From Marinifilum_A sediminis (GTDB lineage Bacteria; Bacteroidota; Bacteroidia; Bacteroidales; Marinifilaceae), in the NCBI GenBank assembly GCA_947496465.1, contig CANMCX010000014.1, positions 1 to 64,000 on the forward strand: a stretch of DNA of 64,000 bases, in the 5' to 3' direction. Positions 54,814-63,861 of this stretch are shown here, in pieces (within the stretch, counting starts at the first letter, position 1; each line of letters begins with the position of its first letter). A program made the position numbers and the translations under genes. Under the pieces are notes generated by a model that saw only the letters and a list, made by a program, of their open reading frames with translations, was not told the origin of the DNA and ran no database searches.

Positions 54814-56376
54814 ATGGATGTAATGTTTGAATTACTATTACGAGCATCGGTAAGTATGGCATTACTATATGCTTTATACTGGTTACTTTTGAGAGAAAGC
54901 ACTCATTTTAGAGCCAATCGATTCTTCTTGCTTATTAGCTTAATGATATCCATTGTAATTTCTGTAGTTCCAATTCAATATCAAGTAGACATACAAACCT
55001 CTGTAAATAACACAGTGCAAGAATTCAATGGTGTATTTAATCACAACATTGAAAATACAAATACCGATATTAAACAAAGCATTTCTTTAGTTAGTGTTTT
55101 GTATCTCATTTATCTGTCAGGAGCAGCAATTGTGCTGCTTCGCCTACTGATACAATGCCGAAATCCGATTTTGATTATTGCAAAATCAAAACCTAAGAAA
55201 ATTAACAATTGCTTGATTCATGAGAACAAGGTGTACAACTCACCATTTTCATTTTTCAATCGCATATTAATCAATCCCGAATATTTTAAGCAGAACGAAA
55301 TAGTTGACATATTAACTCATGAAAAAGTGCACATTCAGGAGCGTCATTGGATCGATCTGTTCATTATAGAGCTGTTAACAGTGTTTTTCTGGTTCAATCC
55401 ATTTATTTGGTTATTTGAACGAGCTATAAAACAAAACCACGAATACCTGGCCGACGAAGGTGTACTAACCCGGGGCCATTCACCTGTCAGGTATCAGGCA
55501 TTATTAATTAACCGGCTAATGGGCACACAGGTAATTGGCATGGCCAATCACTTTAGTGCAGCCCAGGGCCCAACCCGATTTAAGATGATGACAAAAAAGA
55601 AAACAGCGAAACGTAAATTGTTTCGAATGACATGGGGAATTCCTGTATTGGCAATTTTATTGGTAGCTTTTGCTGAGCCACAGTATAAAACAATTACTGA
55701 AGAGCCTATAATTGAAAAAAGCTCCAAAACCATTAGTAATGATAAAACTATAAAGACAAAAGGTGTTGTAACAGATGACAAGGGAAATCCTATGACTGGT
55801 GCTGCTGTTATAGTTAAAGGAAGTACCCTTGGTACAGTCGTTGACAAAGATGGTACATTTGAAATCGAAGTTCCTAATTCTAAAAAATCGGCATTGATTA
55901 TTTCCTATGTAGGCTACAAAACTATTGTAGAAAAAATCAGCACTACTAATAAAAAAGTTACCCTAAATTTTAAAATGAAAAAAGGAGTAATTAGTATTGA
56001 TAGTAAATCGATGCATTTAGATGGTGATGTTCCACCACCACCTCCTCCTCCAGCTCCAACTGGTACTCCATCGGATTTTGTTATAGTGGAAGAAATGCCA
56101 CAATACAACCAGGGACATTACGGATTGGTTCAATTCGTAAACAAACAAAAAAGTAAGCTTCATAATAAGTTCGGTAAAAAACTAAGTGGAACAGCTACAG
56201 TTGGATTTACTATTAATGCTAATGGAGAGGTGAGCAACATTCAAATTTTGGATAAATCCAATGATATTGCAGCCAAAGCAGCCAAAATAATAGCTTCAAA
56301 CATGGAAAAATGGAAACCAGGTTCGCAACGAGGCAAGAAAGTGCCCGTTGATTTTGCCATGGAACTGAAGTTCTAA
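54814..56376 (+). CDS. M56 metallopeptidase antirepressor with CarboxypepD_reg-like and TonB C-terminal domains
   Basis: The 520-residue protein has about four membrane segments in residues 1-280, with zinc motif HEKVH (about 167-171) and EYLADEG as the third-ligand region of the BlaR1/MecR1 M56 family. After the last helix come a CarboxypepD_reg-like beta domain (GVVTDDKGNPMTGAAVIVKG), a poly-Pro linker, and a TonB C-terminal-like domain (about 430-520). An unusually good Shine-Dalgarno (AAGGAGGA) precedes the ATG inside the end of blaI. It probably senses an envelope signal and triggers cleavage of the repressor. Confidence 0.88.
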   Translation: MDVMFELLLRASVSMALLYALYWLLLRESTHFRANRFFLLISLMISIVISVVPIQYQVDIQTSVNNTVQEFNGVFNHNIENTNTDIKQSISLVSVLYLIYLSGAAIVLLRLLIQCRNPILIIAKSKPKKINNCLIHENKVYNSPFSFFNRILINPEYFKQNEIVDILTHEKVHIQERHWIDLFIIELLTVFFWFNPFIWLFERAIKQNHEYLADEGVLTRGHSPVRYQALLINRLMGTQVIGMANHFSAAQGPTRFKMMTKKKTAKRKLFRMTWGIPVLAILLVAFAEPQYKTITEEPIIEKSSKTISNDKTIKTKGVVTDDKGNPMTGAAVIVKGSTLGTVVDKDGTFEIEVPNSKKSALIISYVGYKTIVEKISTTNKKVTLNFKMKKGVISIDSKSMHLDGDVPPPPPPPAPTGTPSDFVIVEEMPQYNQGHYGLVQFVNKQKSKLHNKFGKKLSGTATVGFTINANGEVSNIQILDKSNDIAAKAAKIIASNMEKWKPGSQRGKKVPVDFAMELKF

Positions 56377-56407
56377 CAGGAAATAATTTCGATATAATTC
56401 TAAATAC

Positions 56408-56451
56408 AAAGTGCTGTCCTTACTTCAAATAGCAAGGACAGCACTTTTTTT
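56408..56451. terminator. Bidirectional terminator
   Basis: A 13-bp stem AAGTGCTGTCCTT / AAGGACAGCACTT with a plus-strand T run. It lies between the convergent M56 gene and thioredoxin gene. Confidence 0.85.
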
Positions 56452-56465
56452 ATGCGATAAGGCAC

Positions 56466-56786
56466 TTAAACCTCAATTAAATTATTTAATTTTTCTGTTA
56501 GTTCAGATTCTGCAATCACCCCTACAGTCTTTTCTACAATTTCTGATTTCTTCACGAATAGCAAAGTAGGAATACTTCCTATTTTATACTGAGTCCTTAA
56601 CTCAGGGAATTTATGCACATCAACTTTCTGAAATTCTATCTTTCCTTCGTACTTTCCTGCTAATTTTTCTACCAACGGCATAAGCGCCCTGCAAGGAGGA
56701 CATGTGTCAGCATAAAAGTCTAATAATATGGCATTATCTTGTTTTAATAAATTCTCTAATTCTTTTGCATTTTCTATCGCTTTCAT
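56466..56786 (-). CDS. Thioredoxin-like protein with CPPC active site
   Basis: The 106-residue single thioredoxin domain has no signal peptide, so it is cytoplasmic. The redox motif is DTCPPCRAL (Cys 30 and 33) instead of the usual CGPC, which should shift the redox potential. cis-Pro is in SIPTLLF. Divergent from the glycosylase gene. Not the standard trxA, but the same fold and length. Confidence 0.9.
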   Translation of the reverse strand: MKAIENAKELENLLKQDNAILLDFYADTCPPCRALMPLVEKLAGKYEGKIEFQKVDVHKFPELRTQYKIGSIPTLLFVKKSEIVEKTVGVIAESELTEKLNNLIEV

Positions 56787-56961
56787 AATTCTAATCTTTA
56801 CTATTAATAACTATACTTCTATACAAACAAAGATGCGGAGACTTCTTCATTATATCATTGATCAGGATTCCCGAAGACTTGTCGATTTTTCCTTTGGAAA
56901 TTTTAAAGGTCGGTCTTGTTCTCAAACCATAAAAACCCATTACATTTATAAAAAAACAATT

Positions 56962-57522
56962 ATGTCGAAAAATAGATGCTCTTGGGCTGGAGAAGAACCT
57001 CTTTATTGCAAGTACCACGATGAGGAATGGGGCGTTCCTTTACACGATGATCAAATGCTTTTTGAATTTTTGATACTGGAAGGTGCACAAGCTGGTTTAA
57101 GCTGGATTACAATATTAAAAAAGCGAGAAAACTATAGGAAAGCATTCGATAATTTCGATCCGAATATCATAGTAAACTACTCTGAGGAAAAAGTAGCTGA
57201 ATTGCTGCAAAACGAAGGAATTATTCGCAATAAACTAAAAGTAAGAGCTGCTATTAAAAATGCAAAAGCATTTCTGGAGGTTCAAAAAGAATACAGCTCT
57301 TTTGACAAATACATTTGGAGTTTTACGAATGGAAAAACCATAGTGAACAAATGGAAGAATTTAAGCGAAGTGCCTGCTTCAACACCAGAATCGGAAGCCA
57401 TGAGTAAGGCTCTTAAGAAACGAGGTTTTACTTTTGTTGGACCAACTATTTGCTACGCTTTTATGCAGGCTACAGGAATGGTAAATGACCATACAACTGA
57501 TTGCTTTAAATACAAGAAATAA
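56962..57522 (+). CDS. tag: DNA-3-methyladenine glycosylase I
   Basis: The 186-residue enzyme removes 3-methyladenine from alkylated DNA. The start at MSKNRCSW is preferred; the frame runs 78 codons further upstream across the thioredoxin gene but those codons are antisense overlap. Features are the zinc-snap residues (Cys6 region, HDEEWGVP, and C-terminal DHTTDCF), LEGAQAGLSWITIL with the catalytic-site Glu, and FVGPTICYAFMQATGMVNDH. Confidence 0.95.
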   Translation: MSKNRCSWAGEEPLYCKYHDEEWGVPLHDDQMLFEFLILEGAQAGLSWITILKKRENYRKAFDNFDPNIIVNYSEEKVAELLQNEGIIRNKLKVRAAIKNAKAFLEVQKEYSSFDKYIWSFTNGKTIVNKWKNLSEVPASTPESEAMSKALKKRGFTFVGPTICYAFMQATGMVNDHTTDCFKYKK

Positions 57523-57552
57523 AAAAACTGCCCCTGACTAAAGCCAGGGGCA
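57523..57552 (-). terminator. Terminator of the second M56-TonB gene
   Basis: The minus strand reads TTGCCCCTGGCTTTAGTCAGGGGCAG and then seven T. The T run faces the minus-strand gene, although the hairpin also ends the tag gene. Confidence 0.85.
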
Positions 57553-57563
57553 ATTAACTGAAT

Positions 57564-59444
57564 TTATAAAGATTTGAACGTAATTGGCAATGTGTAGGCC
57601 ATATGAACTGCTTTACCGCCTTCAATTCCAGGTTCCCATATAGGAAAACCTTTAACAATCTCGATAGCTTTGGCATCAACTTCAGCATTACCTGTACCTC
57701 TAGTCATGCGGATATTATCAATCTTCCCTTCTTTAGTTATAACAAAAGAAACAAAACATCTTTTACCAATCTTAAATTTTGAATCTAGTTTATTAATTTC
57801 TTTCTCTAGGTACTTCTGAACTTTATCATGCCCTCCAGGAAATTTTGGCATTTGTTCCACAATAACATAAATATCCTCACCCTTGTATTGCTTTTTAGGT
57901 TTTCTAGGTTCACCTACCACAATCATTCCCTGTCCATTTTGCAATCCAAAACTTAAAGGAATAGTATAGGATACATTTACTGGTGATCCATCCATTTTTC
58001 CAGGTATCCATTTTGGCAATGTAGACACAATACGGATTGCCTCTTTATCAATTGATGGACAAACACTTCTCATAACTCTTGCATTTTCAACCTCACCTAA
58101 TTTATTAATAACAAAAGTAACTAGAACCTTACCTTCAATTCCTTTTTTCTGAGCCTCACGTGGATATTTAACAGTTCTGGCAATATGCTTTCTCATTGCT
58201 AAATCTCCTCCCGGAAATACAGGTTTTTCATCTACTGATACATATACATTATCTTCACCCAAAGATTGTTCATTTTCTTCCTTTAATTTAATTTTAAGAA
58301 AGTAACCCTTGTCAGTTTTTTTCCCATTCAAAACAAAATCCTCAACAGGAATTTTCTTTGTTTCCAAGGCGATAAATGAAACATTAATGTTAGCACTTTT
58401 GACAATACTTAATTCAAATTCACCATTAAAATTCGCCACTGTACCAATTGAGGTTCCTTCCACAAGTACAGTTGCTCCAGGAATAGGTTTATCATCATTT
58501 GCAAGTACAACTCCAGTTATTTTCACAGTTTCTTGTTTATGCACTTCCGCAACTGTTGCTTCCTTGGCATGTACTTCCTCAATTCTTAAATTAAAGATTA
58601 CTACTGCTACTATCACAGGAAACATCATCAACAATTTATAGCGTCTATTCTTGGGACTTTTATCTTTTGACATCATAATCATTCTTTTTTTATTAATGGA
58701 ATAGTTAAAGTTGTTAGCCAAGCCAACAACTTCGGCTCCCATTAGTTGGTTAATTAATAGTGCCTGATATTGTCCGATGTTGTAGCCATGCGCAATCACT
58801 CCATCATCAGCCAATAATTCATGCGTTTGTTTTAGGGCAAGCTGAAAAAGCCATACAAATGGATTGAACCAAAAAACGATGGTCATCAGTTCAACTAAAA
58901 GCAGATCGATCCAATGCTTTTGCTGAGCGTGAACTTTTTCGTGTGCTAAAATATTCTGACGAGATTCGTTATTAAACTCCTCTCTATTAATTACTATATA
59001 TCCAAAAAAAGTAAAAGCCGGAATTGATTGATCTAGTAATACAATTTTAAAATTGTCAATTACAGTATATTGCTTTCCTGATATCATTCTATAAATCTGA
59101 CCAACTTTTATCAGACTTCGAATGAATAAAATACTTGCTACCAATAAATAAATCAGGAACACAATAGTTGATAACGTGTAGAAACTCTCTTGCTTAATTA
59201 CAGGTTCAACTGATCCACTTACAAAGGATAAATCTCCTGCTATAACGGTATTTTCAACAGCTTCAACCAAAACGGTATAAGGAATCTTAATAAAAGGTAA
59301 AAGAATTGCAGTACACAAACTAAGCAATAAAAACCCTCTTATTTCCGTAAAAAACCTTTCGTTTCGCAACAGCAAAAAATAGATGATATAAAACAAAGCC
59401 AATATCACCGATGATTGTACAAAGTATTCTATTATAGCTTCCAT
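57564..59444 (-). CDS. M56 metallopeptidase antirepressor with CarboxypepD_reg-like and two TonB C-terminal domains
   Basis: The 626-residue paralogue of the 54814-56376 protein. Its N-terminal M56 membrane part has HEKVH (about 168-172) and ELLADDG. It is followed by a CarboxypepD_reg-like domain (GVVLANDDKPIPGATVLVEG) and then two consecutive TonB-like domains. The first is at about 415-510 (PVFPGGDLAMRKHIA...VKYPREAQKKGIEGKVLV) and the second at about 535-626 (PKFPGGHDKVQKYLEKEI). The duplicated TonB domain distinguishes it. The repressor gene lies 2 bp upstream. Confidence 0.88.
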   Translation of the reverse strand: MEAIIEYFVQSSVILALFYIIYFLLLRNERFFTEIRGFLLLSLCTAILLPFIKIPYTVLVEAVENTVIAGDLSFVSGSVEPVIKQESFYTLSTIVFLIYLLVASILFIRSLIKVGQIYRMISGKQYTVIDNFKIVLLDQSIPAFTFFGYIVINREEFNNESRQNILAHEKVHAQQKHWIDLLLVELMTIVFWFNPFVWLFQLALKQTHELLADDGVIAHGYNIGQYQALLINQLMGAEVVGLANNFNYSINKKRMIMMSKDKSPKNRRYKLLMMFPVIVAVVIFNLRIEEVHAKEATVAEVHKQETVKITGVVLANDDKPIPGATVLVEGTSIGTVANFNGEFELSIVKSANINVSFIALETKKIPVEDFVLNGKKTDKGYFLKIKLKEENEQSLGEDNVYVSVDEKPVFPGGDLAMRKHIARTVKYPREAQKKGIEGKVLVTFVINKLGEVENARVMRSVCPSIDKEAIRIVSTLPKWIPGKMDGSPVNVSYTIPLSFGLQNGQGMIVVGEPRKPKKQYKGEDIYVIVEQMPKFPGGHDKVQKYLEKEINKLDSKFKIGKRCFVSFVITKEGKIDNIRMTRGTGNAEVDAKAIEIVKGFPIWEPGIEGGKAVHMAYTLPITFKSL

Positions 59445-59446
59445 AT

Positions 59447-59818
59447 CTATTTCTCCTTCTCAATTTGGCGTTTGGCAATCTCAATCATCTCTTCCAATTC
59501 CTGGATACTTAATTTATTATCCTTAGCAAAAAAAGAAGCCATTCTTGAAAATGATCCATTGAAATAATTGGTTACCAATGCCCCTGCTTTAAATCCCGAA
59601 TAATCCTCTTTCGAAATTTTTACCACAAATAAATGAGACTTTCCAGCAGGAATTTTATCTGCAAAACCTTTTTTCTCCAAGGCATTCATTACTGTTGCAA
59701 CAGTAGTATAAGCAGGTTTCGGATCGGGAAACTGTGCAACAACATCTCTTACACTTGCTTTTTCCAGTTCCCATACAATTTGCATCACCTGTTCTTCTGC
59801 TTTGGTTAATTCCTTCAT
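59447..59818 (-). CDS. BlaI/MecI-family repressor (second module)
   Basis: The 123-residue paralogue of the first BlaI-like protein, with the same KAEEQVMQIVWELEKASV start and YTTVATVMNALEKKGF recognition region. It precedes its M56 partner by 2 bp. Two TACTA-N6-TAGTA palindromes lie 40-83 bp upstream. Confidence 0.93.
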   Translation of the reverse strand: MKELTKAEEQVMQIVWELEKASVRDVVAQFPDPKPAYTTVATVMNALEKKGFADKIPAGKSHLFVVKISKEDYSGFKAGALVTNYFNGSFSRMASFFAKDNKLSIQELEEMIEIAKRQIEKEK

Positions 59819-59857
59819 AACAAACTTTACTTTTAGATTAATCTACTACAAACTTAG

Positions 59858-59873
59858 TACTAATTTTTTAGTA
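59858..59873. promoter_or_regulatory. BlaI operator B1
   Basis: TACTAA-TTTT-TTAGTA, 40 bp before the second blaI-like start. Same half-sites as the operators at 54352 and 54383. Confidence 0.75.
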
Positions 59874-59885
59874 GACAAATTTTAT

Positions 59886-59901
59886 TACTAAAATTTTAGT
59901 A
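59886..59901. promoter_or_regulatory. BlaI operator B2
   Basis: Perfect 16-bp palindrome TACTAAAATTTTAGTA, 28 bp from B1 centre to centre. Confidence 0.78.
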
Positions 59902-59969
59902 GATAAAATGATTTTACTACAATCTTGAATAATGCACCTGTTTTTACTAACTATGCAAAAAATTGATCG

Positions 59970-60419
59970 ATGGAAAAATTTGAATTATCACCCAACAACT
60001 ATAAACTTTGGGACAGAGTACGAAAAGAATTGTCATTATTGATATTGCTTATAGCTATTCTACTATTTTTTGTTGGCTTAAACGTGATTTATTTTACTGC
60101 TGTAATTGTAATGTACACCTTACTTTTAACACTTAAACGAAATCGAATTTTAACTTGTATCCAATTTAATGATGAAAATCAAACTCTTGATTTGGAATAT
60201 TTTTATCTAATAACTATTAAAAGCAAAGAGAGCGTTCCATACCATAAACTGAGCTGTAAACTAAGTATGAAACGCTTTGGTTTTGGAGCTGCTACACAAA
60301 CGCTAGAGCTATTTAAAGGAAAAATATTATGCTGTGAAATTCGAAAAGAGGGCAAATGGAAATGGTCAGAAGAACAAATCGATAACATCCATAAAAGAAT
60401 CTCTGATCTTAATAAATAG
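59970..60419 (+). CDS. Small membrane protein, PH-like tail
   Basis: The 149-residue protein has two closely spaced membrane segments (about 22-38 and 40-54). They are followed by a soluble part of alternating strands ending in a helix (WSEEQIDNIHKRISDL), reminiscent of bacterial PH-like membrane proteins. No family is recognised with certainty. It is divergent from the second BlaI gene, and the operators B1/B2 lie between them, so it could share that regulation. Confidence 0.7.
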   Translation: MEKFELSPNNYKLWDRVRKELSLLILLIAILLFFVGLNVIYFTAVIVMYTLLLTLKRNRILTCIQFNDENQTLDLEYFYLITIKSKESVPYHKLSCKLSMKRFGFGAATQTLELFKGKILCCEIRKEGKWKWSEEQIDNIHKRISDLNK

Positions 60420-60495
60420 AACTAAATAAGGTACAATTATTGATGTTAGGTTTGGTACAAGTTCAATTTATTTATCTTTATAATAGGAATAGTAA

Positions 60496-62466
60496 TTGAC
60501 AATAAAAACAAATCTTATTCGTACTTCATTTAAATATAATGTTCTTCTAACTATTTTTATTGGTATTTCGTTTTTCTCTAATGCTCAACGAAACCATAGA
60601 AATGACACCTTAGTGATCCCAAAATCAAGAACAAATCTTCCTGATAGTATGATTGTCATTTCCAGAGATACCATTGTATTTTTAATTGATACAATTCATG
60701 AAAAAAGAGCAAATGAAAGCAATAGTGGTAACAAATTTTATCATGCGATAAAAAGAGGTGCCTACAAAAGAAGATTTACCAAAGAACTCTATAAACTATT
60801 TTTTGTAGCTCCTGATAAGATTTCTCCTACAGATACGATCAAGACTGAACGAAGTGAAACGGCTTTTGTTATCTATCAGGGAAAAACCATTAGACGTATT
60901 AATATTAGAGTTTTAGAGCCATTTGGTTCCAGTTTGCACGATACCACAAAAGTAGCAACTTCCTGGCTCGAAACCACTGGAAATAAATTACATCACACGA
61001 GTCGACGTGGTCATTTAAAACGCTTGTTAAGAATTAAACAAGGTGATAAACTTGATGCCTACACCTTAGCCGATAACGAACGTCTAATTCGTCAGTTAGA
61101 TTATATAAAAGATGCCTATTTTAGAGTGATTCCAGTATTGGGATCGAATAAAGCAGTTGATTTGGAATTGTGGGTAAAAGACCAGTTCTCCTGGGGTATT
61201 AACTTAGACGTTGGCTCTCTTTCATCCTCTGAGTTTGAATTCTACAGCCGCAACCTATACGGCATTGGTCATGAATTTAGTAATACTTTTCACTACGAAT
61301 CGGATGAAAGTAGAAGTTTTGGTTATTCAGGCAGATACAAAATCAGAAATATCAGAAGAACGTATATCGACGCTACATTAATCTATGAGAATACCTATGA
61401 AAAAGCTATAGTAGGAATTGATTTTGATAGAAAATTTGAAACCTACAATACCAAATATGCAGGTGGATTAAGCCTTTCCAGAACCATGCGTTCCGATAAA
61501 ATAATGGATGATGATCCCATTTTAAATGAGGTTCCATTGGACTTTAATTATGGTAATATTTGGTATGGTAGAGCCTATAAATTGGATTCAAAAAATCTTT
61601 TCGCTCGAAAACGAATGTTTATTACGGGACGAATAGCAAGTAGAGAATTTTTTAAAAGACCTGAAACTGGTCCCGATTTAAACCAATTTTTCCACAATAA
61701 CTTCTTATATCTTGCCGGATTAAGTATCAGTCAAATTCAATACTACAAGAGTAATTTGGTATACAATTTTGGTAGAACTGAAGATATTCCTTATGGATTT
61801 TTGGCTCAAACCAGTTTTGGATATGAAGACCGAGAATATTCTCATCGCTTTTATCTTGGTTTTGATCTGCAAAAAGCCAGTTACATTCGCTCTACAAAAA
61901 GCTACCTATTCAATCGCTTTGCTATAGGCGGATTTTTCAACTCTAAAAGGTTTGAACAAGGAACACTAATTGCACAATCTAAATTCTTTAGCAGAATTAG
62001 AAAGCTTGGAGCTTTGCGATTCCGTAATTTTGGAGATCTAAAATACACATTAGGAATTAGAAGGTTTCCAGAAGAATTCATCACTTTAAATAACCGACAA
62101 GGTATTCGTGGATTTAAAAGTGAAGAGGTAACAGGCACGCAAAAATTGAGTTTAAATCTGGAAACAGTAGCCTTTACTCCATATATGCTTGGAGGTTTTA
62201 AATTTGCCTTTTACAGCTTTGCAGATATGGGAATAATTGGCAGTAATAAAAAGAATCTTTTTAAAGAAGATTACTATTATGGAATTGGTTTAGGAGTACG
62301 ACTACACAACGAAAATCTTGTTTTTAAAACCATACAACTCCGGTTCACATTTTATCCAAACGCTCCAAATGATTTTAGCACAACTGGCTTTCGTTTATCG
62401 GGAGAAGAACGACCTAAATTTAATGATTTTAAGGTGGGACAACCGGATGTCATCCCTTTTGAATAA
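60496..62466 (+). CDS. BamA/TamA-like outer membrane protein with POTRA-like region
   Basis: The 656-residue protein uses TTG as the likely start, because a stop codon lies immediately upstream and no ATG precedes the signal peptide (cut after FFSNAQ). The N-terminal half has a POTRA-like segment (RRINIRVLEPFGSS..., LRIKQGDKLDAYTLADNERLIRQL). The C-terminal half has the amphipathic strand pattern of an Omp85 barrel, with RGFKSEEVTGTQKLSLNLE corresponding to the conserved RGF loop. Role in outer-membrane assembly or transport is inferred; it is not the essential BamA by length. Confidence 0.8.
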   Translation: MTIKTNLIRTSFKYNVLLTIFIGISFFSNAQRNHRNDTLVIPKSRTNLPDSMIVISRDTIVFLIDTIHEKRANESNSGNKFYHAIKRGAYKRRFTKELYKLFFVAPDKISPTDTIKTERSETAFVIYQGKTIRRINIRVLEPFGSSLHDTTKVATSWLETTGNKLHHTSRRGHLKRLLRIKQGDKLDAYTLADNERLIRQLDYIKDAYFRVIPVLGSNKAVDLELWVKDQFSWGINLDVGSLSSSEFEFYSRNLYGIGHEFSNTFHYESDESRSFGYSGRYKIRNIRRTYIDATLIYENTYEKAIVGIDFDRKFETYNTKYAGGLSLSRTMRSDKIMDDDPILNEVPLDFNYGNIWYGRAYKLDSKNLFARKRMFITGRIASREFFKRPETGPDLNQFFHNNFLYLAGLSISQIQYYKSNLVYNFGRTEDIPYGFLAQTSFGYEDREYSHRFYLGFDLQKASYIRSTKSYLFNRFAIGGFFNSKRFEQGTLIAQSKFFSRIRKLGALRFRNFGDLKYTLGIRRFPEEFITLNNRQGIRGFKSEEVTGTQKLSLNLETVAFTPYMLGGFKFAFYSFADMGIIGSNKKNLFKEDYYYGIGLGVRLHNENLVFKTIQLRFTFYPNAPNDFSTTGFRLSGEERPKFNDFKVGQPDVIPFE

Positions 62467-62467
62467 C

Positions 62468-63799
62468 CTAAATTTCACTCTCTTTCCAATTGGCATATCT
62501 TAGATAAAGCCATGAACCTAAAGCTAAAAATCCGGCATAAAAATATTCCGAAATCCACACACCCGAAATTGGGAGTTGAATTACCTCAATTAAAACATAA
62601 ACTCCTCCCAGGTAACAAGCCAAAACAACAATTTCAATTAGCATAGCATGAAATGTATTTCCTGTTCCTGAAACTCCCTGAAAAAGTGTAATGCCAACTG
62701 GGAAAAGTAAGGCTGCACCAAATATCACGTATAAAACTGGTTTTGTTTCTGCTATCAATCCAACTTCGTCTGTATAAATAGAAATCACCAACTCCGGACT
62801 AATCAAACTAATTCCCACCAATCCCAAAACACATAAAAATGATAATTTTACCGTTCTAAAAATTACAGGCAAAACCTCTTTTGGGTTTCCGTCTCCAATT
62901 ACCTGGCTTACCAAAGTATTTGCTGCCGATGCAAATGCCCAAACCGGAACCATAATTAGTACATAAATACTTCGAATAATATTTGAAATTGCTAACTCTC
63001 TCTCTCCCATTTTCTCTACCAGAAGAAAAAATACAAACCAGCAGGATAAAGCCAAAAAATTCTGTATCATCATTGGAAAAGACACCTTTAATAATCGTGT
63101 ATACAAGTCTTTATCAATTTTCGGAAATGCGAATAAATTGTATTTCCCAACCGGAGTTTTTCGTAATGTGTAGACAATAAAGAAAATCAAAACACATACC
63201 TCTGCAATTACAGAAGCCAATGCCGCACCTTTTATTCCCATTTCTGGAAATCCAAGTTCTCCAAAAATTAACACATAATCTAAAAAGATATTGATTATAG
63301 CCATAAAAGCCGTACTCCAGCTTATTATTTTAGTTTTGGCAATACCAATATAAAATGCACGAAACAGAAGGTTTATACAGGCAAATAATATTCCCCAGGC
63401 TCGCACCGAAATATAATCAGTACTCGCTTGAAAAATAGCATCCGACTTCACAATTGATTTAAGGATGGAAGGAGCTTGAAACTCCATAAATCCTAATAGA
63501 AAGACTGCTAAAATCAATAGAAAATACAAGGCATGATCAAATGTTTTTCCAACCCGTTTGTAGTTCCCTTCACCAAATCGACGAGCAATTACAATTTGAG
63601 TTCCCAAGCCAAATCCCCATCCAAGCATTACAACTGCAAAGTAGAAAATAGTTGCAATGGCAGCAGCTCCAAGAGCTACTTCACTTAAATGTCCTAAAAA
63701 TGCAGTATCAGTTAAAGCTATGATATTCTGAGCAACACTACCCAAAATAATAGGATAGGCAATTTTCCAAATGTTAGAATAGTTCGTTTGTATTTTCAA
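62468..63799 (-). CDS. MATE-family multidrug/Na+ efflux transporter
   Basis: About 443 residues with twelve hydrophobic segments in two MatE repeats, starting near KIQTNYSNIWKIAYPIILGS as in DinF/NorM-like proteins. The frame can be extended to a TTG at 63835, but that overlaps a hairpin downstream of the next gene, so the TTG at 63797-63799 is preferred. It exports cationic compounds using Na+ or H+ gradients. It converges with the BamA-like gene, separated by a single base. Confidence 0.9.
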   Translation of the reverse strand: MKIQTNYSNIWKIAYPIILGSVAQNIIALTDTAFLGHLSEVALGAAAIATIFYFAVVMLGWGFGLGTQIVIARRFGEGNYKRVGKTFDHALYFLLILAVFLLGFMEFQAPSILKSIVKSDAIFQASTDYISVRAWGILFACINLLFRAFYIGIAKTKIISWSTAFMAIINIFLDYVLIFGELGFPEMGIKGAALASVIAEVCVLIFFIVYTLRKTPVGKYNLFAFPKIDKDLYTRLLKVSFPMMIQNFLALSCWFVFFLLVEKMGERELAISNIIRSIYVLIMVPVWAFASAANTLVSQVIGDGNPKEVLPVIFRTVKLSFLCVLGLVGISLISPELVISIYTDEVGLIAETKPVLYVIFGAALLFPVGITLFQGVSGTGNTFHAMLIEIVVLACYLGGVYVLIEVIQLPISGVWISEYFYAGFLALGSWLYLRYANWKESEI

Positions 63800-63861
63800 T
63801 TTATAAAATCTAAGAGATAACAAAGCCGGTTCCAAAATGAAACCGGCGAAAATTAATTCTT

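Noticed and set aside
56728..56961. Upstream extension of the tag frame
   Set aside because: These codons are antisense to the thioredoxin gene, and the DNA glycosylase family begins at the later Met.
63800..63835. Longer MATE start at TTG 63835
   Set aside because: It overlaps a GC-rich hairpin downstream of the S9 peptidase gene and adds residues not seen at family starts.
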